Assembly: GCF_018991925.1 (NCBI RefSeq) | Contig: NW_024756463.1 | Location: 214,501 to 278,500 of the forward strand | Reading direction: 5' to 3' | Length of the DNA: 64,000 bases | Source: Homarus americanus | Taxonomy: Eukaryota > Arthropoda > Malacostraca > Decapoda > Nephropidae | Part shown: positions 58,601 through 64,000 of the stretch, piece by piece | Position numbering within the stretch: the first letter of the stretch is position 1 | How the letters are laid out: each line of letters opens with the position of its first letter | Notes under the pieces: generated by a model | Database searches by the model: none | The model's input: only the letters and a program-made list of their open reading frames with translations | Told to the model about the DNA's origin: nothing | Position numbers and translations under genes: made by a program

Positions 58601-59695
58601 CATCTTCAGCTAATCAAAAGGATTTAAGCCCAATACCACTCAAGTAAGGAGAAATAATCACTATTGGTAAGGAGGTGTGCATATGACCAAGTCAGTTTAC
58701 TTACCATACATGATTTTTTACAGATTTATGGCCCATATTTACTTTATGTAACAGGCCTTAATTTATAAGGTTTTTAACTCACCAAACAAATTAGGCTTAT
58801 CATCACTAACCTTTATAAGAATGATCACCAGTAAGTAACCATTTGCCTTTCATCATATATTATTAAAGTACAGTACAGTACTAAGGTATTCTTAATATGC
58901 CTAGACAAAATATAAATCCTATTTGTAAATTGGTATTAATTCACATAAAAATCATTGCTACAAATAAATTTATCATATTTTCATTACAGGTAGACTACCT
59001 GCTGGTGCATCACCCTGAAATTAAAACTACACTGTATTATATGTCTTGGTTGGGCCTCAGATTCTTGCACTGCATCATAACCAGTGGCACAATTTCTTAG
59101 AAAGTTTCAAGCACTACGATTTCATGTTAGGATAAAATCATTGCTTTACTCCCTGCATTTCACTTATGTTTATCATTGGCTTATAATTATTATGGAGGAG
59201 TGTTTTTGAGAGAACATGTCTTAGCTGTTATACCTGTAATGGGAGTCTATTGGAAAATGGGATCTGATTTACGAAAAATTTATCTACGAAATGCTTATCA
59301 GGAAAAGCACCCTTTCTTAAATCAGGGACTACCTGTACAGTAGGTAAAATGAAGAAAAATTCTGATGTTGCTTATCATATATGATCGTGCAAACAAACAC
59401 CTCACAAATGGGGGTACAGCGTGCTGCCCTGTAAAGTGGCAAATTTCTTCACATATGGTTGTTTGGAACCTTAAAAAAATATGACAAGAATAAAAATACA
59501 GTATGATTCAAGCCAATTATCCCACCATAAATGAACAGTACTGTATTTTGTATGTTAATGGTCTTGGAAACAATCAGAAAAATTTATAACAGTACTGTAC
59601 TGTACCTTGAGTTGGAAAAACTCCTTTTTCTCATAAAACAGCTCCATCATCTTCTGCCGCTTTTCCTCATGACTCAAGCCTTTACGACGAGACAT
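52523..59695 (-). CDS. MND1: Meiotic nuclear division protein 1 (MND1), complete, five exons
   Basis: Exons 59606-59695, 57304-57440, 56630-56735, 55051-55197 and 52523-52657 join in phase to give 204 codons plus stop, as in vertebrate MND1 (about 205). MND1 pairs with HOP2 (PSMC3IP) as a nuclear coiled-coil complex that stimulates DMC1/RAD51 strand exchange in meiosis. Residues 1-78 form the winged-helix DNA-binding domain ([20 protein letters not shown], then [29 protein letters not shown]). Residues about 79-160 are a charged coiled coil. The C-terminus carries [12 protein letters not shown] and ends GELDYI, all conserved landmarks. All introns are GT-AG. A CAG at 59713-59715 suggests an intron in the 5' UTR. 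The gene appears intact. Confidence 0.95.
53562..54555. mobile_element. DNA-transposon-like element with 29-bp TIRs in MND1 intron 4
   Basis: Left TIR 53562-53590 (GAGGTGCCGAGTGCGACA...) and right TIR 54527-54555 are inverted with 26 of 29 matches. The 0.94 kb between has no transposase frame. AT-rich flanks (TATAAT on both sides) prevent a firm target duplication. The superfamily is unknown. Confidence 0.55.
54690..54912 (-). repeat. tRNA-derived SINE in MND1 intron 4
   Basis: The minus strand begins GTTGCGGTGTAATGGCCAGC (A-box region), continues with a Gly/Ala-tRNA-like anticodon arm (CTCGCTTTGCAAAT) and a B box GATCGATTCC near 54850. A non-tRNA body follows, with CTTTGTCTACCCAGCAGTAA and others. 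No 3' tail boundary was fixed. Confidence 0.55.
55051..55197 (-). CDS. MND1: MND1 exon 4
   Basis: Acceptor TTTTTGTCAG, donor GTAAGG. 49 codons, in part [20 protein letters not shown] and [14 protein letters not shown]; the YxDCDP motif is a family hallmark. Confidence 0.95.
56630..56735 (-). CDS. MND1: MND1 exon 3
   Basis: Acceptor CTGCACAG, donor GTATGT running into TACAGTACTGTA. It encodes [20 protein letters not shown] and then [15 protein letters not shown], the start of the coiled coil that pairs with HOP2. Confidence 0.93.
57304..57440 (-). CDS. MND1: MND1 exon 2
   Basis: Acceptor TTGTGTCTTAG, donor GTGAGA. It encodes [15 protein letters not shown] to CVYFWAFP plus two bases of Ser: the recognition part of the winged-helix domain. 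Confidence 0.95.
59240..59345. other. DNA-transposon end remnant
   Basis: GGAGTCTATTGGAAAATGGG and AAATCAGGGACTACCTGTAC resemble a decayed Tigger-type terminus. No partner was identified. It lies in MND1 intron 1. Confidence 0.3.
59606..59695 (-). CDS. MND1: MND1 exon 1 (start codon)
   Basis: ATG at 59695-59693; it encodes 30 residues ending FFQLK, phase 0. The donor is GTACAG and the intron begins inside a GTACAGTACTG microsatellite. A 17-bp 5' UTR segment back to acceptor CTTGCAG (ends at 59713) suggests an upstream non-coding exon. Confidence 0.93.
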
Positions 59696-59829
59696 TTTGA
59701 TTACCTTTCAAACTGCAAGAGAATAAAAACTATAAACATATTTTGTCTTTTAAATCTTTTCATATAGAACTTGTATGTTTAGAACAACATTACGAAACTA
59801 ACCATTGCAATATACCATGTAAGATATCT

Positions 59830-59848
59830 CTCTCTCTCTCTCTCTCTC
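59830..59848. repeat. (CT)n microsatellite
   Basis: TCTCTCTCTC run upstream of the MND1 start. Confidence 0.9.
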
Positions 59849-60249
59849 TCAATACCATGTAACATCTTTCTCTCTCAAAAAAAAAGGTATTCAATTTATG
59901 TTAAGGGTTTTCCTCAGTACTCATCAGTTACTGCACCTCTGCCTCTCATAACACTCCTTTCTTTCACTGATAATAAAATTATTAATATAATATGACCGGT
60001 ACATTACAGCATAATTTTAAAGGTGCATGTGTCAGGGATGCATTGTCTTGAGCTTTGTGGCCGTTTCAAAGTAGGAATGAGCCTATTTCTTCACACTCAA
60101 GATATTCCACAGTTGAGGGGCAGGAACTATAACTAACACTCTCCCTAGCCTCATACATATTTCCCAACTCCTTAGAAATAGCCTGGTTGTGCATGTTAAG
60201 TAACCATAACTAATGTGACCTACATCATGCACACAATGAAACAAATACA

Positions 60250-60345
60250 GTACAGTAATCCCGTGTTTTTCGCGGGAATTATGTTCCTGAAACCTCAGCG
60301 AAAAGCCTAAACCGCAAATACTCTTTTAGGAATCACTGTACCTGT
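60250..60345. other. Tigger-like transposon end
   Basis: CAGTAATCCCGTGTTTTTCG followed by CGGGAATTATGTTCCTGAAA and GCGAAAAGCCTAAACCGC is the pattern of Tigger-type terminal sequence. No opposite end or transposase is nearby. Confidence 0.45.
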
Positions 60346-61039
60346 CGGCACCAAACAGGTAGGTCATGCACTTAACCATGCCATGTTCTCCACTCACGGC
60401 CCACCGGTCACACTGATCCACTGTACCGGCATTTACAAACATCATCATTTGAAACTAATCAAATTGTAGTATAATAATGGAAAACGTAAACACAGTTATA
60501 TAAAAAAAATTATTATTTACAAGTAAATACATAAAATTATATTTCGCTGAGGTCAGCAACACCCGCATTGCCAGCCTCTCCCTACTGTCCCGGCGTCTGC
60601 CTACCCTCACGCAGTCACGCCAGCCAGCCAGCCAGTCTTCTTCCACCCACATTCCTCCACTTGAAGACTTGTATTCTGACAAAAGACACAAATGAATTGT
60701 CAGTCTTCACCACATCACGAGCCATAGCTCATACCACCTCTGAGCTTGTCCAATAAAACTTTTTTATTCCGTTAAGGTCATCACTATTCTTGATCTCTTG
60801 GTCACTTTGGAGTCTTTGCTAGTAATATTTGCCTTTGATGAGGCTGGCTTACGTCCCGGAGCCATGTGGAATGCAAGTGGGAGGACAAACAGAAGAGGTA
60901 ATCACAGTACTGTACAGTAGGCACGTGTAGACTGAGGCTTCTCGGAGCAGTGGGTGTTTGAGGCGGGAAGGGGTGGCGTATGTTTGCGGCACTGCACAGG
61001 GGAATATAAAAAATGGCGTGAAATTTAATATTTTTTTAA

Positions 61040-61041
<2 letters not shown>

Positions 61042-61112
<71 letters not shown>
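61042..61112. repeat. (TA)n microsatellite
   Basis: About 35 TA units. Confidence 0.98.
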
Positions 61113-61113
<1 letters not shown>

Positions 61114-61132
61114 CAAATGCAGGATTACTGTA

Positions 61133-61580
61133 CAATACAACCATTACAACAAAACAAACATACACACATTACAATACAACCATTACAACAAACACGCACA
61201 CATTACAATACAACCATTACAACACACATTACAATACAACCATTACAACACACATTACAATACAACCATTACAACACACATTGCAATACAACCATTACAA
61301 CACACATTACAATACAACCATTACAACACACACACACGTACAATACAACCATTACAACACACACACAGTACAATGCAACCATTACAACAAACACGCACAC
61401 ATTACAATACAACCATTACAACATACATTACAATACAACCATTGCAACAAACACGCACACATTACAATACAACCATTACAACACACATTACAATACAACC
61501 ATTACAACACACATTACAATACAACCATTACAACACACACACAGTACAATACAACCATTACGACACACACACACACACAG
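61133..61580. repeat. ACAATACAACCATTACAAC minisatellite
   Basis: Repeats of ACAATACAACCATTACAAC joined by CACACATT or AAACACGCACACATT, so unit length alternates. Plus-strand frames through it (Asn/His/Thr/Tyr-rich) are artefacts. Confidence 0.95.
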
Positions 61581-61754
61581 GACTCTCTCAGAACCCCCCA
61601 CCCACACCAAAAAAAAAATAATAATAATAAATGAAATAAAATAATAAATCTTGATCATATACCCACAATCTCGTGAATTAACTGCAAAATAACTGGCCAT
61701 ATTAATTCTAAACACACCACCACTGCCGACATGTAACTTATAACTCAGCTTGTA

Positions 61755-63420
61755 ACTTACATAACAACCTTACCTTATAACTAACAACACAACAACTTCA
61801 CCTCATAACTAACAACACAACAACCCCACCTCACAACAACCTCACCTCATAACTAACAACACAACAACCCCACCTCACAACAACCTCACCTCATAACTAA
61901 CAACACAACAACCCCACCTCACAACATCACCTCCACTAAGCCTCACCTCACCAACTAACAACACAACAACCCCACCTCACAACTAACAACCTCCTTCATA
62001 ACTAACAACACAACAACCCCACCTCACAACTAACAACCTCACTTCATAACTAACAACACAACAACCTCACCTCACAACTAACAACACAACAACCCCACCT
62101 TATAACTAACAACACAACAACCTCACCTCATAACTAACACAACAACCCCACCTCACAACAACCTCACCCTATAACTAACAACACAACAACCTCACCTCAT
62201 AACTAACAACCTCACTTCATAACTAACAACACAACAACCCCACCTCACAACTAACAACCTCACCCTATAACTAACAACACAACAACCTCACCCTATAACT
62301 AACAACACAACAACCCCACCTCACAACTAACAGCCTCACTTCATAACTAACAACACAACAACCCCACCTCACAACTAACAACCTCACCTTATAACTAACA
62401 ACACAACAACCTCACCCTATAACTAACAATACAACAACCTCACCTCATAACTAACAATACAACAACCTCACCTCATAACTAACAATACAACAACCTCACC
62501 TCACAACTAACAACACAACAACCTCACCTCATAACTCACCTCACTAACAATACAACAACCTCACCTCGCAACTAACAATACAACAACCTCAACAACCAAT
62601 ACCACCTCAAACTAACAATACAACACCTCACCTCATAACTAACAATACAACAACCTCACCTCATAACAATAACAAACCTCAACTAACAACAACAACTCAC
62701 CTAACTAACAATACAACAACCTACCACCTCACCCTAACTAACAATACAACAACCTCACCTCATAACTAACAATACAACAACCTCACCTCATAACTAACAA
62801 TAACAACTAACACACCTCACCTCAACTAACAATACAACAACCTCACCTATAACTAACAATACAACAACCTCACCTTAATAACTGCAACAACCTCACAACT
62901 CACCTTATAACTAACAATACAACAACCTCACCCATAACTAACAATACAACAACCTCACCTCATAACTAACAATACAACAACCTCACCTTATAACTAACAA
63001 TACAACAACCTCACCTCATAACTAACAATACAACAACCCCACCTTATAACTAACAATACAACAACCTCACCTTATAACTAACAATACAACAACCTCACCT
63101 CATAACTAACAATACAACAACCCCACCTATAACTAACAATACAACAACCTCACCTCATAACTAACAATACAACCTCACCTCATAACTAACAATACAACAA
63201 CCTCACCTCATAACTAACAATACAACCTCACCTCATAACTAACAATACAACAACCTCACCTCATAACTAACAATACAACAACCCCACCTTATAACTAACA
63301 ATACAACAACCTCACCTTATAACTAACAACAACTTCACCTGATAACTAACATCACAACTTTACTTTATAACTAACAACAAAACAACCTCACCTCATAACT
63401 AACACAACAACCTCACCTTG
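61755..63420. repeat. 28-bp minisatellite, about 1.65 kb
   Basis: Canonical unit CTCATAACTAACAATACAAC followed by AACCTCAC. The left half (to about 62400) mixes variants with AACACAACAACCCCACCTCAC; the right half is more regular. Many short deletions lie near 62580-62900. One strand is nearly devoid of G. Confidence 0.95.
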
Positions 63421-64000
63421 TGCCAAATAATATACAAAACATTTTCATTGTAACTAACAAAACAGCATCGCTTTGTAACGAATCAAAGAATATGTACAGT
63501 ACTGTACGTAATGTAGTACCTTGTCTTTGTTAAGAACACACAACTTCACTTTGTTGTAAATAACAATACACGCAACTGTACCTCATAACTAAAAACACAC
63601 AACACCACCATCTTGGGCAAACACCCACGCAGCCAGCGACTCATACTTGCACCAAACAATACTGCCACTCATAAAATATTAACCAAATACAACCGCTCCT
63701 TCACGCAGCCTGGCACACCATCATTACATCTACCTAATTCTAGACAACCTACTGCCAGCAGCCTAAGATACTTGAGAATATTTTACTCGCCGTGATTACA
63801 CTCACCGGGTGCAGATACAGTTCACAGGTTGTTGGCTGAACCAATGATCCGTGTCTCATACCTGAAAATCCTGAAATAATTATCAACAGTAAATCCCATC
63901 CAGACATTCCTCGACAAGAGTAATGGATCTGTGTCACGAACTGCCTCACACATCGTACCACCACACTATACCATATTGTACAATACAGTATTGTCATTTA
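63421..64000. other. Right edge, no gene seen
   Basis: Diverged ends of the minisatellite, then unique sequence. The frames at 63613-63795 and 63749-63997 have no recognisable feature. Confidence 0.4.

Noticed and set aside
61117..61644. 175-codon Asn/His/Thr-rich frame
   Set aside because: Runs through the ACAATACAACC minisatellite; no start context or conserved feature.

Overview
This is eukaryotic DNA: intron-rich, dense in mobile elements and AT-rich, with long (TA)n, (AAT)n and (GT)n tracts, a palindromic GTACAGTACTGTAC microsatellite and TTAGG-like runs. I infer an arthropod, most likely a decapod crustacean. The element mix fits this (CR1/Jockey-like and RNase H-bearing LINEs, a Penelope-like GIY-YIG element, ZBED5-like hAT, Tigger), but nothing in the window proves the species.

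Three host genes can be assembled by joining exons. (1) Minus strand, positions 1 to 13460: the 5' half of a class-III PLP enzyme of the ETNPPL/PHYKPL family (ethanolamine-phosphate or phosphohydroxylysine phospho-lyase). Five exons agree in phase and the gene runs off the left edge. Its introns hold a foldback element, several LINE fragments and a 2.3 kb LINE with reverse transcriptase and RNase H. (2) Plus strand, about 19.2 to 21.6 kb: a small spliced gene predicting a 49-residue single-pass membrane microprotein that I do not recognise. (3) Minus strand, 52523 to 59695: a complete five-exon MND1 gene of 204 codons, the partner of HOP2 in meiotic strand exchange.

The rest is mostly mobile DNA. 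From 14.9 to 18.6 kb a degenerate hAT transposase gene on the minus strand has been entered by a 5'-truncated LINE (12-bp target duplication, with a large palindrome at its 5' end) and by a 1.7 kb LTR element lacking pol (4-bp target duplication); a TTAGG-filled foldback element abuts it. At 34.4 to 36.3 kb a LINE keeps its zinc-knuckle ORF1 and 3' tail but has lost ORF2. Three solo LTRs (39.2, 42.5 and 45.3 kb) have TG...CA ends and exact 4-bp duplications; the one at 42.5 kb interrupts a LINE reading frame that rejoins cleanly across it. A family of GGTCCGAC-ended elements lies at 37.5, 43.3 and 43.9 kb, two nested hAT-type elements at 45.9 to 46.8 kb, a Penelope-like fragment at 48.3 kb and a broken Tigger transposase at 49.4 to 50.5 kb. 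The right end (61.1 to 63.4 kb) is minisatellite.

Stretches in which I see no gene or clear element: 9.8 to 13.4 kb (intron), 21.6 to 24.8, 25.0 to 26.6, 28.6 to 30.7, 31.4 to 33.4, 36.3 to 37.5, 37.9 to 38.5, 39.8 to 41.8, 46.8 to 47.8, 50.6 to 52.4, 59.7 to 61.0 (apart from a short Tigger-like end) and 63.4 to 64.0 kb.
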